Origin: Aurantimicrobium photophilum
GTDB lineage: Bacteria > Actinomycetota > Actinomycetes > Actinomycetales > Microbacteriaceae
Assembly (NCBI RefSeq): GCF_003194085.1
Contig: NZ_CP023994.1
Location: forward strand, 1,674,001-1,738,000
Reading direction: 5' to 3'
DNA length: 64,000 nucleotides
Shown here: positions 9,472-17,746 of the stretch, in pieces
Layout of the letters: every line of letters starts with the position of its first letter
Numbering within the stretch: position 1 is the stretch's first letter
Position numbers and translations under genes: made by a program
The notes under the pieces: generated by a model
Seen by the model: only the letters and a program-made list of their open reading frames with translations
The model's database searches: none
What the model was told of the DNA's origin: nothing

Positions 9472-9505
9472 CTCTCCAGACTAACTGACCAGACGGGAGC
9501 AAAAC

Positions 9506-10051
9506 ATGGGTGAATCCCCAGAACTTGTTGTGCTTCTGTCTGAGGACGGTGCCGCCATCGGCACCGCCGAGAAGGCCACTGTTCATACTGAAGACACTCA
9601 CCTTCACCTTGCCTTCTCGTGCCACGTGTTCAATCGCGAAGGTCAGATCCTGGTCACCCGCCGCGCGCTGGAAAAGAAGACCTGGCCTGGTGTATGGACG
9701 AACTCGTTCTGTGGCCACCCTGCACCAGAGGAAGACTTCGTCGAAGCCATTCACCGTCGTGCTGAGCAAGAGCTGGGACTCAAACTTGCTTCGGTGAAAA
9801 GTGCTCTTCCTGACTTCCGTTACCGCGCCGTGGATGCTTCCGGCATCGTAGAAAACGAAATCTGCCCTGTCTTCATCGCCATCGTGGATGACGAGCCTGT
9901 TCCCAATCCAGCTGAGGTTGCGGAATACGCCTGGGCCGAGCCCGAGGCTCTGCTTGCCTCGGTGGAAAAGTCCGCCTTCGCGTTTAGCCCCTGGCTCACA
10001 CTGCAGTTGCCCCGGTTAGCTGTTGCCGGGTATTTATCTCCAGCCGGGTAG
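9506..10051 (+). CDS. idi: Isopentenyl-diphosphate delta-isomerase, type I
   Basis: A 181-residue Nudix-fold isomerase that interconverts IPP and DMAPP. Visible features are the catalytic Cys in TNSFCGHP (Cys69), the metal-binding histidines around HLAFSCHVF (residues 34-42) and the Nudix segment with RRAEQELGL (84-92). It is divergent from crtE with only 34 bp between annotated starts, and supplies C5 units both to CrtE and to the elongase CrtEb. Its 3' end meets the convergent vapC-like gene with a 1-bp gap. Confidence 0.95.
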   Translation: MGESPELVVLLSEDGAAIGTAEKATVHTEDTHLHLAFSCHVFNREGQILVTRRALEKKTWPGVWTNSFCGHPAPEEDFVEAIHRRAEQELGLKLASVKSALPDFRYRAVDASGIVENEICPVFIAIVDDEPVPNPAEVAEYAWAEPEALLASVEKSAFAFSPWLTLQLPRLAVAGYLSPAG

Positions 10052-10052
10052 G

Positions 10053-10451
10053 TCACTGACTTTGCAGATCAATGGCAAACCCAGGGGCTGCAGAAACCAA
10101 TTTAGAATCTCTAGTCCATAGTTCTCGACATCCGTGCAGCTGGGCAGCAGCAAGGTGAAGAGCGTCAGGAGTTTTCAAACCGTGTTTCACCCTGAGCGAA
10201 GCAGCTCTGAGGAATTGCTCTTCGCCCAGCTCCCGCTTTTCAAATTGGGAGAGGGCGCGAATGTAGTGATCATGGAGGACGAGGTTGTCATCCCTCAGAG
10301 GACCTGTGACGCATTCCATCGTGACAAGCGGTGTAATCATGACTTCTTCATCACCGAGATCTGCGAGTTTCTGTCTAATGAACTCTCCCTCAGAGGATTC
10401 ATCTTCAACCGCAAAAATGACGACACAAGAATCTAGGTAGATCAATCCCAC
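10053..10451 (-). CDS. PIN-domain toxin, VapC-like
   Basis: A 132-residue PIN-domain protein with a GTG start. The acidic residues expected for Mg2+-dependent RNase activity are at YLDSCVVI (Asp7), TMECVTG (Glu, about 46), TPDALHLAAA (Asp, about 96) and WTRDSKL (Asp, about 114). It overlaps the upstream antitoxin gene by 10 bp, giving a standard antitoxin-first vapBC/phd module. Family knowledge predicts cleavage of tRNA or rRNA; the target cannot be inferred. Typical length, no truncation. Confidence 0.88.
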   Translation of the reverse strand: MGLIYLDSCVVIFAVEDESSEGEFIRQKLADLGDEEVMITPLVTMECVTGPLRDDNLVLHDHYIRALSQFEKRELGEEQFLRAASLRVKHGLKTPDALHLAAAQLHGCRELWTRDSKLVSAAPGFAIDLQSQ

Positions 10452-10696
10452 GCCTCACGGTTTTCTTGAATTTGTGTCTCGAGTTCTTGCTTTGTGCGTG
10501 ACGTGGGAGTTGGCGGTGGGTTCTTCAGAAGCCACATTGCCGCTGCTTTCCCCGATTTCACGGGAGCAGGCTCGGTGGGAACCAGGCGAACAACAGCTTT
10601 ACCGCGATTTGCGATAACAATCTCTTCACCCTGAACAGCGAAACTCACCAAACGAGACAATGAGTTTCTCGCTTCGAGGATATTGACTTGCTGCAT
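10442..10696 (-). CDS. Antitoxin of the Phd/VapB (prevent-host-death) family
   Basis: An 84-residue protein with the Phd/YefM N-terminal fold: VNILEARNSLSRLVSFA followed by GEEIVIANRGKAVVRLVP, the beta-hairpin segment characteristic of the family and used for DNA binding. The C-terminal part (residues 45-84, Pro- and charge-rich, with NPPPTPTSRTKQE) would wrap the PIN toxin encoded just downstream. An 8-bp inverted repeat at 10707-10729 immediately upstream is the likely operator. Confidence 0.86.
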   Translation of the reverse strand: MQQVNILEARNSLSRLVSFAVQGEEIVIANRGKAVVRLVPTEPAPVKSGKAAAMWLLKNPPPTPTSRTKQELETQIQENREAWD

Positions 10697-10706
10697 GATG
10701 CTACTT

Positions 10707-10729
10707 TCTGGCTAGATTACTTAGCCAGA
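10707..10729 (-). promoter_or_regulatory. Inverted-repeat operator of the VapBC/Phd-like module
   Basis: TCTGGCTA, seven bases, then TAGCCAGA, a perfect inverted repeat 11 bp from the antitoxin ATG. Position and symmetry fit autorepression by the antitoxin. Confidence 0.6.
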
Positions 10730-10765
10730 TTATCACTCACCACAGACAAAGACCAGAGCCAACAA

Positions 10766-10792
10766 AAAAGGGGGCCACGAAGGCCCCCTTTT
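10766..10792 (-). terminator. Terminator downstream of dcd (possibly bidirectional)
   Basis: Arms AAAAGGGGGCC and GGCCCCCTTTT with a 5-nt loop. On the minus strand the stem runs into six T; it starts 12 bp past the dcd stop codon. The A/T flanks also allow termination on the plus strand. Confidence 0.85.
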
Positions 10793-10803
10793 CAAGTTTT
10801 TTC

Positions 10804-11409
10804 TTAGCCGCCGATTGCTCCGGCATCCGTTGCACTGACATCGGTGCGGTGGAAGTTGAGGAATGAGCGAGAAGCTGTGGGTCCACGCTGACCGTGGTAG
10901 CGGGACTTGTATTCAGCAGAACCATAGGGCTTCTCTGCAGGTGAGGTCAGCTTGAAGAAGCAGAGCTGACCGATCTTCATACCTGGCCAGAGCTTGATGG
11001 GCAAAGTTGCCATGTTGGACAGTTCTAGAGTGATGTGGCCGGAGAAGCCAGGGTCAATGAAACCTGCGGTGGAGTGGGTAACCAGACCCAGACGACCCAG
11101 TGAGCTCTTACCTTCCAGGCGGGCAGCGATGTCGTCGGGCAGGGAAACCTGCTCGTAGGTCGCGCCGAGAACAAATTCTCCAGGGTGCAGAATAAAAGGC
11201 TCGTTGGGGTCAACCTCGATCAGACGGGTGAGGTCTGGCTGGTCTTCAGCAGGGTCGATGTAGGGGTACTTGTGGTTGTCGAAAAGACGGAAGTACCGGT
11301 CGATGCGAACGTCAACGCTCGAGGGCTGAATCATGTCATCAGCCGAAGGGTCAAGACCTATACGGCCCGACTCGAGTTCAGCACGAATATCGCGATCAGA
11401 AAGAAGCAT
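10804..11409 (-). CDS. dcd: dCTP deaminase (probably bifunctional, dUMP-forming)
   Basis: A 201-residue trimeric dUTPase-fold enzyme. The motifs [25 protein letters not shown] and the catalytic region [22 protein letters not shown] are intact. The actinobacterial members characterised (for example in Mycobacterium) both deaminate dCTP and hydrolyse dUTP, giving dUMP for thymidylate synthesis; I infer the same here from the close motif match. It appears monocistronic, with a strong terminator at 10766-10792. Confidence 0.95.
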   Translation of the reverse strand: MLLSDRDIRAELESGRIGLDPSADDMIQPSSVDVRIDRYFRLFDNHKYPYIDPAEDQPDLTRLIEVDPNEPFILHPGEFVLGATYEQVSLPDDIAARLEGKSSLGRLGLVTHSTAGFIDPGFSGHITLELSNMATLPIKLWPGMKIGQLCFFKLTSPAEKPYGSAEYKSRYHGQRGPTASRSFLNFHRTDVSATDAGAIGG

Positions 11410-11450
11410 GTTCTAAGCCTATCTAAGGAAAAGGGCGGTGTTTAGGCAGG

Positions 11451-11873
11451 TTACGGGCGTTTAAGAAGTCCACGAGGACCATAGGTCACACCAGCCACGC
11501 GGGAGTCAATCGCACAGACCTCCTTGCGACCAAACCAGGAGATTCTGTTCCTCGCCACCTGGCGATAAACAGCGTTTCTCCAGAGCCTAGGAACAATCTT
11601 TCCCAGTGCCGCAACGACCTTCCAGCGTCTGGGTAGCACCTCGGCGAGCGCGAGCACTGCATCTCCTTCTTGCAGGACTTCCCCCTTGTTGAGAACGACG
11701 ACGGAATCAAAACCCGTGACATGGGCTTCTCGGAGGAGCTCAGTTCCCCAGTCAGACTCTCCGGGCACAAACATGATGTGTTCTGGGTTGAGCTTCTCTG
11801 CAGTAATGCGCTTGCCCAACCATTCGACCAGTCCCACACACAGTGCGCAGTTGCCATCGATGAGGACAATCAT
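11451..11873 (-). CDS. DCC-family (DUF393) thiol-disulfide oxidoreductase-like protein
   Basis: A 140-residue protein beginning with IVLIDGNCALCVGLVEWL, the DxxCxxC motif (Cys9, Cys12) that names the DCC family, with a later SRVAGVTYGPRGLL tail. These proteins are predicted thioredoxin-like redox proteins; no reaction is established. The gene lies 2 bp downstream of the PIF1-like helicase stop and is probably co-transcribed, though no functional link is known. Confidence 0.8.
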   Translation of the reverse strand: MIVLIDGNCALCVGLVEWLGKRITAEKLNPEHIMFVPGESDWGTELLREAHVTGFDSVVVLNKGEVLQEGDAVLALAEVLPRRWKVVAALGKIVPRLWRNAVYRQVARNRISWFGRKEVCAIDSRVAGVTYGPRGLLKRP

Positions 11874-11875
11874 GC

Positions 11876-13171
11876 CTAGCCTTCGAGGAGTTGGCCGAGT
11901 GATTCAACCCGGCCCATGAAGCGCTCCACGTCAGGATCCACAATGACATCGGAGGGTCGGAGTGGGCGCGAGAGATACAGGCCTTCAAGCGAAGTAATTC
12001 TGCTCAGTGCCACATAAGTCTGTCCTGGAGCGAAGGCGCGTGAACCCATGTCGATCAGCGCACGGTCATAGGTCTGACCCTGTGCCTTGTGAATGGTGAC
12101 TGCCCAGGCCAGGCGCAAAGGGAACTGGGTGAACTCGGCAACCACGTCTCGGCTGAGCTCATCCGTGCTCTGCTTATAGGAGTATTTGTAACGCTCCCAG
12201 GTGACCGGGTGCACTTCGTATTCAGAACCTGCCACGGTGACAAAGACGGTGTCCGTGATCTTGGTCACGGTTCCCACGGTGCCGTTGACCCAGCGGCCTT
12301 CGCTGTCGTTCTGCAGGAACATCACCTGAGCTCCGAGCTTGAGCTCGAGGTCCTCATCAGCAGGGAATGCATTCGCGGCGAAGTCCCCGCTCACATCAGC
12401 CGCAGCGACCTTCTTCTTACCTGGAAGCTTGGCTAGCTGCTCTGCATTAATGGCGTTCACGCGCGCATTGGTGGTGGCCAAGATAATGATGTCTTCGCCC
12501 TCAGGAACAGGGCGGTTGCCTGCAGAATTGAGAGCTGCACCCAGAGTCGGGGTCACCGTTCCGTGACGAACAGCATTCAACATTTCTTTAAACGCATCGT
12601 CACGCTGACGGTGAATTTCGGTGAGTTCAATAATGCGCAAAGGAGTGTCTTGCCAGACCGCTGCGTCAAAGAACCAGTTTGAGGCATACCGAGCTTGCAG
12701 GTATTCCTTCTCCTCTGGAGTGCGGGGAGGAACCGGAGAGAGTTGGTAGGGGTCACCGAACATGATGACCTGCACGCCGCCGAAGCTTTCCTTTTTGCGG
12801 TGGCGGGCCTCGCGGAGGGCGCGATCGATGGCGTCCATGATGTCGGCGTTGACCATGGAGACTTCATCGATCACGAGAGTGTCGATGGCGTTCAAGATCT
12901 TGCGCTGATCGGGGCCGTGGTTGAGGTCCAGCGAACCAATCAAGCCTGTAGGCAAACGAAACAGGGAGTGAATCGTCTGGCCACCGACATTGAGCGCGGC
13001 CACACCCGTTGGGGCACACACCGCAATGGTCTTCTCGGTGGTGAAGGCCAGGTGGTTCAGCAGGGTCGATTTACCCGTACCGGCACGACCTGTGATGAAC
13101 ACATGCTCTCGAGTTTCCTCAATGAGGTTAAAGACCTCCTGCTGCTGCGCAGATAAGGAGACTTTGTTCAC
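11876..13171 (-). CDS. PIF1-like superfamily 1B DNA helicase
   Basis: A 431-residue helicase. Walker A GRAGTGKST (residues 28-36), motif Ia CAPTGVAALNVGG, Walker B VIDEVSMVN, then GDPYQL and the C-terminal WAVTIHKAQGQTYDRALID and YVALSRITSLEGLYL motifs are all present in the order of Pif1/RecD2 enzymes. The family unwinds 5'-3', acting on forks and G-quadruplexes in eukaryotes; bacterial roles are less clear. It has no fused accessory domain and is slightly short, as is common for bacterial Pif1-like proteins. Followed directly by the DCC-family gene. Confidence 0.88.
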   Translation of the reverse strand: MNKVSLSAQQQEVFNLIEETREHVFITGRAGTGKSTLLNHLAFTTEKTIAVCAPTGVAALNVGGQTIHSLFRLPTGLIGSLDLNHGPDQRKILNAIDTLVIDEVSMVNADIMDAIDRALREARHRKKESFGGVQVIMFGDPYQLSPVPPRTPEEKEYLQARYASNWFFDAAVWQDTPLRIIELTEIHRQRDDAFKEMLNAVRHGTVTPTLGAALNSAGNRPVPEGEDIIILATTNARVNAINAEQLAKLPGKKKVAAADVSGDFAANAFPADEDLELKLGAQVMFLQNDSEGRWVNGTVGTVTKITDTVFVTVAGSEYEVHPVTWERYKYSYKQSTDELSRDVVAEFTQFPLRLAWAVTIHKAQGQTYDRALIDMGSRAFAPGQTYVALSRITSLEGLYLSRPLRPSDVIVDPDVERFMGRVESLGQLLEG

Positions 13172-13237
13172 TCCCGAAGTTTACCGGCGCTGTGCTTGCA
13201 CAGCTTGTTGCCCACAGGCGCTTTGTAGGATGAAGAA

Positions 13238-14239
13238 GTGAAACTGACCAGACGCCAAGGAACCTATCTGGGGTTGGCCGCAGCTGTGCTACTCCTGGTC
13301 ACCATCTTTGTAGGCGTGGGGATCAACCAGTCGCTCTATAGCGCCTCTGGTTTTGTGAGCCAATATCTCTCTGCGCTCTCGCGCCATGATGCCGCATCAG
13401 CTTTGTCGATGCCGGGCGTGGGCGACAAACTTCCAGCTGATGCCGACCGCACATTGTTGCGCGGATCCGCCATGGGTGAGCTCAGTGACATCACCATCAC
13501 CAAGGTTTCCGGCAACGACGCCAAGACCAAGGTCACGGCGAGCTACCTGCTCGGTGGCGAAAAAGCCACGGGCACCTTCGTGGTCACGCGCATTGGCAGC
13601 ACCATGGGCTTCTTTGAATCCTGGGCTTTCGCAGAACTGCCCGTGGCGAAGGCAAAGGTCACCGTGTGGCACGACGCTGCATTTGATGTGGGGAACTCAG
13701 GGCTGATTGATCTGCGCTCGACCGACTCAGCCAAGGACGCCACGGTCTGGGGTGGAACTGGAACGTATCTCCTCTTTGCCCCCGGCAACTATGTCTTCGA
13801 CCACACCTCCACCTGGCTCACGGCAAAGAAGGTTGTGCTCGATATTGCAACACCTGGTGAAACCGCCGAGGTCGTCGTGGACGTGCAGGCCAACAAGGCT
13901 TTCACCAAGCGTGTGCAAAAAGAAGTCGACGACTACCTCGACAGCTGCGTGAAGCAACATGTGCTCCAGCCCGCCGGCTGCCCCTTTGGCTACCAAACCG
14001 GTAATCGTATTGTGGGAGAACCCACCTGGGAAGTAGCGGAATATCCTGTCATCACTGTCGTCCCCGGGGACACCACGTGGGCGGTCAGGAACGCGGTAGG
14101 AAAGCTCCGCATCACCGGCGAAGTGCAGTCCCTCTATGACGGCACCATCTCGCCGCTGGATGAAATTGTTGATGCAGTGTTCAACATCAACATTTCCATT
14201 CGAGCCGATGGCAACCTTGCCATCGTGCTCTCGCAGTAA
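13238..14239 (+). CDS. Membrane-anchored protein of unknown function
   Basis: A 333-residue protein I do not recognise. Residues 9-31 form one transmembrane segment (LGLAAAVLLLVTIFVGVGI) after a basic start (MKLTRRQG), so the bulk should be extracytoplasmic. Residues 35-130 (containing LSALSRHDAASALSMPGVG) look like an NTF2/DUF4878-like module; later parts contain VVVDVQANKAFTKRVQKEVD and Cys residues at DSCVKQHVLQPAGCPFGY that could form a disulfide. Clear start at 13238, normal codon use. The next gene is convergent, 7 bp away. A role in the envelope is only an inference from topology. Confidence 0.75.
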   Translation: MKLTRRQGTYLGLAAAVLLLVTIFVGVGINQSLYSASGFVSQYLSALSRHDAASALSMPGVGDKLPADADRTLLRGSAMGELSDITITKVSGNDAKTKVTASYLLGGEKATGTFVVTRIGSTMGFFESWAFAELPVAKAKVTVWHDAAFDVGNSGLIDLRSTDSAKDATVWGGTGTYLLFAPGNYVFDHTSTWLTAKKVVLDIATPGETAEVVVDVQANKAFTKRVQKEVDDYLDSCVKQHVLQPAGCPFGYQTGNRIVGEPTWEVAEYPVITVVPGDTTWAVRNAVGKLRITGEVQSLYDGTISPLDEIVDAVFNINISIRADGNLAIVLSQ

Positions 14240-14246
14240 TCGCTGA

Positions 14247-16220
14247 CTAGTTCTGCTTCAAATCAGCAGCTGCCTGCTGAGCAAGCATGGCGTTATATGC
14301 CTTGAGCTCGGCATCTTCGTCACGATCTGCTTGGCGGTCTTTGCGCTTTGCTTCTTTCGCGTCTGAACGGTTCCACTGATAGCCAATGATGAGCGCAAGG
14401 ACAAGGTTGGGAAGTTCTCCCACACTCCACGCGATCGCCCCACCGGCTTGCTGGTCTTCCAGCGGAGTGGAACCCCACGTGCGACCCATGGCTCCATACC
14501 AATCAGCAAGGAGCAAGTTCTCGCTCGACATAATGCCCAGACCAAAGAAGGCGTGCACCGTCATCGCAGCCAGAAGTTGAATGAGGCGGAAGGGGTAGGG
14601 GTAACGAGTCTTGACCGGGTCAATGCCAATCAAGGATTGCACAAACAAATACCCAGCAAGCAGGAAGTGGACAATCATCCACTCGTGACCGATGTGGTCA
14701 CTCGTCGCCCATCGGAAGATGGGCGTGTAATAGAACAGCCACAGGGAGCCAACAAAGTTGATGGTGGCAAAGAGTGGGTGAGAAATCACATTGGCGTAGC
14801 CTGAGTGGACTGCCTTGAGTATCCACTCGCGTCCACCACGGCTGTCGTCTTGGCGCTTGTTCACCGCACGCATGGCCAAGGTCACCGGAGCACCCGGTAC
14901 CAGAAATATCGGAACCATCATGCCCAGGGTCATATGAGCGCCCATGTGAGCGGAGAAGAGATACATCTCGTACGAGTTGATGCCGCCGTTGGTGATGTAG
15001 AACAGCAGAGCCATACCGGCAACCCACAGCACAGTGCGATACCAAGGCCACTTATCCCCACGCTTGTGAAGTCGATAGACGCCCACCAGATAGAAGAAGA
15101 CAGCGAAAGCACAGAACAGCAACCAGATCAGGTCAAAGTTCCAGACCGTGAAGTAGCGGTCCAACGTGAACTCTGGTGGAAGCGGGCTGCCAGTGAGAAT
15201 CTCCGCAGGGGTGGGGTTCTGGTTGAGCGTCTCACTAACCGGAGTGGGCGTGCGCGCAAGTCCAGCAGCCAAGCCTGCTGTCACTCCCATGATGATGAGC
15301 TCTAGCGATATGAACCACCAGAACATCTTCTGGGTGGCCGCGCCTGTCATGCGCTTCACCAGGTAGCCACGCTGCCAGAACCCGAAGGCACCGAGGACAA
15401 CCATGGCGGCAACCTTGGCCAGCACTAGCTGGCCATAAGGTGTGCCGACAAGGGTGTCAATGCTCCCAATGCGCACCATCGCGTTGGCTACTCCCGAAAC
15501 TGCAACAACAATGAAGGCGATGATGGCCAGAGTGGAGAAACGGGAGACAATCACTGGCAAGCGGTCAGCGTCGATGATGCCGCGTAGGAGAATCAGCGTG
15601 AGCACGCCGCCCAGCCAGACAGAGACAAAGACTAAGTGCAGGCCCATCGAGGTAATCGCCATGGCGTGACCCGAGACACTAGCTGAGTGTCCTTGCAGCG
15701 CCATGGGCACCAATGTGCCCACCGCTGCCAAGCCGACAAAGAAGAGCGCGGTCTGGTTTGTCACTGCAATACACAGCACCGCAACTAGGGCAGCAAGCAA
15801 CGTAGTAATCAGCCACGCCTGACCCAGTTCAATGCCCGTAAAGAAGAAACCCAATTGATTGCCGAAGGTGGAGTCCAGGGAGAAGGGCGTCAAGCTCACG
15901 TTCATGAACGTGAGGAAACCAGTTGCCGCTGAAGCCAAAGTCATGACGAGGGCTGCAGCTGCAGCAATATCAATGCTGCGAACATAGGCACGTTCCCGCG
16001 AGGCGAAAGCCCACAACGCAAGTGCCAGCGAACCAATCATTGTTGCTGCCGAGAGATCGACCAACAGCTTGGCAATGGGCAAGCCGACGCGAACAACAAC
16101 GCCTGGATCCCCCAAGGCGGGAGTGCGTGAACCACCGCCAAAAGCAAGGGCCCCGAGCAAGACGACAAGCGCAACCAGCACGGTCACTGCGGGGATAGTT
16201 ATCTTGAATAAACGGGGCAC
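14247..16220 (-). CDS. Fused CopD-like copper protein and CtaG-type cytochrome oxidase assembly factor
   Basis: A 657-residue polytopic membrane protein. The first half (about residues 1-330) resembles CopD, including GHSASVSGHAMAITSMGLHL and VWLGGVLTLILL. The second half (about 380-620) resembles the caa3-type CtaG assembly factor, with SAHMGAHMTLGMMVPIFLVP, HPLFATINFVGSLWLFYYT and GHEWMIVHFLLAGYLFVQ. This fusion is known in actinobacteria and is thought to deliver copper to cytochrome c oxidase. The His-rich helices are intact. The C-terminal 40 residues are charged and cytosolic. It stands alone. Confidence 0.9.
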   Translation of the reverse strand: MPRLFKITIPAVTVLVALVVLLGALAFGGGSRTPALGDPGVVVRVGLPIAKLLVDLSAATMIGSLALALWAFASRERAYVRSIDIAAAAALVMTLASAATGFLTFMNVSLTPFSLDSTFGNQLGFFFTGIELGQAWLITTLLAALVAVLCIAVTNQTALFFVGLAAVGTLVPMALQGHSASVSGHAMAITSMGLHLVFVSVWLGGVLTLILLRGIIDADRLPVIVSRFSTLAIIAFIVVAVSGVANAMVRIGSIDTLVGTPYGQLVLAKVAAMVVLGAFGFWQRGYLVKRMTGAATQKMFWWFISLELIIMGVTAGLAAGLARTPTPVSETLNQNPTPAEILTGSPLPPEFTLDRYFTVWNFDLIWLLFCAFAVFFYLVGVYRLHKRGDKWPWYRTVLWVAGMALLFYITNGGINSYEMYLFSAHMGAHMTLGMMVPIFLVPGAPVTLAMRAVNKRQDDSRGGREWILKAVHSGYANVISHPLFATINFVGSLWLFYYTPIFRWATSDHIGHEWMIVHFLLAGYLFVQSLIGIDPVKTRYPYPFRLIQLLAAMTVHAFFGLGIMSSENLLLADWYGAMGRTWGSTPLEDQQAGGAIAWSVGELPNLVLALIIGYQWNRSDAKEAKRKDRQADRDEDAELKAYNAMLAQQAAADLKQN

Positions 16221-16260
16221 AACTCAAGCCTAGAGATTATTGCTGAAGCTTAAGTGCATA

Positions 16261-16290
16261 GTGGGTGTGGACCCGAAGGCCCACACCCAC
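16261..16290 (-). terminator. Probable terminator downstream of the HU gene
   Basis: GTGGGTGTGG and CCACACCCAC form a 10-bp stem 22 bp past the HU stop codon. The T-rich tail is poor, so this is a moderate call. Confidence 0.5.
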
Positions 16291-16311
16291 CAAAGCGAGT
16301 GAAACTCGTGA

Positions 16312-16590
16312 CTACTTGACAGCAGCCTTGAGCTTGCTACCAGCCGAGACCTTTACCGACTTGGATGCGGCAATCTGGATGGTTGCGCCGGTCTGAGGGT
16401 TACGACCGGTGCGAGCTGCACGGTTGGTGCGCTCGAAGGAGATGAAGCCGGGGATGGTTACCTTTCCACCCTTAGCAACTTCAGCAGATACAACTGCGAA
16501 GAGAGCGTCGATGACGCCGTTTACGTTTGCCTGCGAAAGGTTGGTGTGAGCGGCAACTGCTGCGACAACCTCAGACTTGTTGAGAGCCAT
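16312..16590 (-). CDS. hup: HU-family DNA-binding protein
   Basis: A 92-residue histone-like protein beginning MALNKSEVVAAVA and carrying the DNA-arm motif RTGRNPQTG with the flanking strand KGGKVTIPGFISFER. HU bends and compacts DNA as a dimer and affects replication, repair and transcription. The ATG at 16590 is chosen because AGGAGG lies just upstream; a longer in-frame start at 16650 would include that site. It lacks the long Lys/Ala-rich tail of mycobacterial HupB. Confidence 0.95.
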   Translation of the reverse strand: MALNKSEVVAAVAAHTNLSQANVNGVIDALFAVVSAEVAKGGKVTIPGFISFERTNRAARTGRNPQTGATIQIAASKSVKVSAGSKLKAAVK

Positions 16591-16784
16591 TTGTGTCCTC
16601 CTGGACGTTGAGCTACCGAGGTAGCACTTTGTTTGGAACGGTTGAGCCACAAGGGCCGTCTCGTTTGGTCTGTATGACCAATCGAAAAAGTATCAGCACA
16701 TCCGCGTATTTACAGGCAATTCGTGTCGGCGTGGCACGAGAAGACCTCGACCCAAGGTTGAGGGTTTAAAACAGGGTTAAAACA

Positions 16785-16820
16785 GTGAAAGCCATGGACT
16801 GTGAGGTCCATGGCTTTCAC
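16785..16820 (-). terminator. Terminator of the rpmB-rpmG-rpsN operon
   Basis: A perfect 15-bp stem (16785-16799 with 16806-16820) and 6-nt loop, 18 bp beyond the rpsN stop. On the minus strand it is followed by TGTTTTAACCCTGTTTT. Confidence 0.8.
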
Positions 16821-16838
16821 GCTTAAATCTGACTGGGA

Positions 16839-17144
16839 CTACCAGCTCGACTTGGTGATACCGGGCAGTTCGCCACGGTGTGCCATTTCGCGGAAACGCA
16901 CACGAGAAATACCGAACTTAGTGAGAACACCACGGGGACGGCCATCGATCGCGTCGCGGCTGCGAACACGGATGGGAGAAGCGTTACGAGGAAGCTTCTG
17001 CAGTGCGATACGTGCTTCTTCGCGAGATGCGTCGGTACCGTTGGGGTCAACGAGTGCCTTCTTGATCTCGAGACGCTTAGCTGCGTAACGCTCAACAATT
17101 ACCTTGCGCTGCTCGTTACGAGCAATCTTGCTTTTCTTAGCCAT
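16839..17144 (-). CDS. rpsN: 30S ribosomal protein S14, zinc-free (C-minus) type
   Basis: A 101-residue S14. [20 protein letters not shown] is the long-form N-terminus, and the C-terminus [20 protein letters not shown] is diagnostic. The zinc-ribbon CxxC pairs of the short S14 form are absent, so it does not need zinc. Third gene of rpmB-rpmG-rpsN; its ATG directly abuts the rpmG stop. In mycobacteria and Streptomyces this zinc-free set is Zur-repressed, but no Zur box is visible upstream here. Confidence 0.96.
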   Translation of the reverse strand: MAKKSKIARNEQRKVIVERYAAKRLEIKKALVDPNGTDASREEARIALQKLPRNASPIRVRSRDAIDGRPRGVLTKFGISRVRFREMAHRGELPGITKSSW

Positions 17145-17312
17145 TTAGCGCTCCTCACGGAATTCAACGTGCTGACGCACTACGGGGTCGTACTTCTTGA
17201 GTACAAGACGGTCAGGGGTGTTACGACGGTTCTTGCGAGTCACGTAGGTGTAACCGGTGCCTGCAGTCGAGCGCAACTTGATGATGGGACGTACGTCCTG
17301 TGCCTTAGCCAT
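17145..17312 (-). CDS. rpmG: 50S ribosomal protein L33, zinc-free type
   Basis: A 55-residue L33 translated from ATG at 17312: begins [20 protein letters not shown], contains [14 protein letters not shown] and ends in VEFREER. It has no cysteine, so it is the C-minus form. Its start overlaps the rpmB stop by 1 bp and its stop abuts rpsN. Short but unambiguous from sequence and context. Confidence 0.96.
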   Translation of the reverse strand: MAKAQDVRPIIKLRSTAGTGYTYVTRKNRRNTPDRLVLKKYDPVVRQHVEFREER

Positions 17313-17548
17313 TAGATTTTCTCCCCACGTGCGAGAAGGTCCTTGACGACGGACTCAATGCCGCGTGCGTCGATAACCTTGATTCCCTTTGCCGACAGAG
17401 TCAGCGTTACATTACGACGAAGAGAAGGTACGTAGTACGTCTTCTTCTGAATGTTGGGGTCGAAACGACGCTTGGTGCGTCGGTGCGAGTGTGAAATTGC
17501 GTGCCCAAAGCCGGGTACGGCTCCGGTCACCTGACAGGTCGCAGCCAT
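17312..17548 (-). CDS. rpmB: 50S ribosomal protein L28, zinc-free type
   Basis: A 78-residue L28: [20 protein letters not shown], then [15 protein letters not shown], typical of the family. Only one Cys is present, so no zinc ribbon can form. The ATG at 17548 is chosen because it is preceded by TTAGGAGGATAGAC, a strong ribosome binding site; a longer ORF to 17620 has no such support. First gene of the three-gene ribosomal operon. A 7-bp inverted repeat lies in its leader at 17567-17586. Confidence 0.96.
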   Translation of the reverse strand: MAATCQVTGAVPGFGHAISHSHRRTKRRFDPNIQKKTYYVPSLRRNVTLTLSAKGIKVIDARGIESVVKDLLARGEKI

Positions 17549-17566
17549 GTCTATCCTCCTAATACC

Positions 17567-17586
17567 GCAAGACGGGATTGTCTTGC
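17567..17586 (-). promoter_or_regulatory. Inverted repeat in the rpmB leader
   Basis: GCAAGAC, six bases, then GTCTTGC, about 19 bp upstream of the rpmB ATG, close to the ribosome binding site. It could be an mRNA hairpin used for feedback or an operator. It does not match the Zur consensus. Confidence 0.4.
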
Positions 17587-17746
17587 CCAAGATTCCTTGT
17601 CTGCACACGAACACCCACAACTCACGAAGTGAGAGAGAACGTGTACTGCTTACGCGAGGAATTCCGCGCAGCCAAGGGTCAAGTCTACGTTGAGTGTGAT
17701 TCTTAAAGCAAACTCGGGCAGCTCAACTTCGGCATGAAATCAATGA

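Noticed and set aside
17549-17746. A Zur box upstream of rpmB.
   Set aside because: I looked for TGAnAATnATTnTCA and found none; only an unrelated inverted repeat is present.
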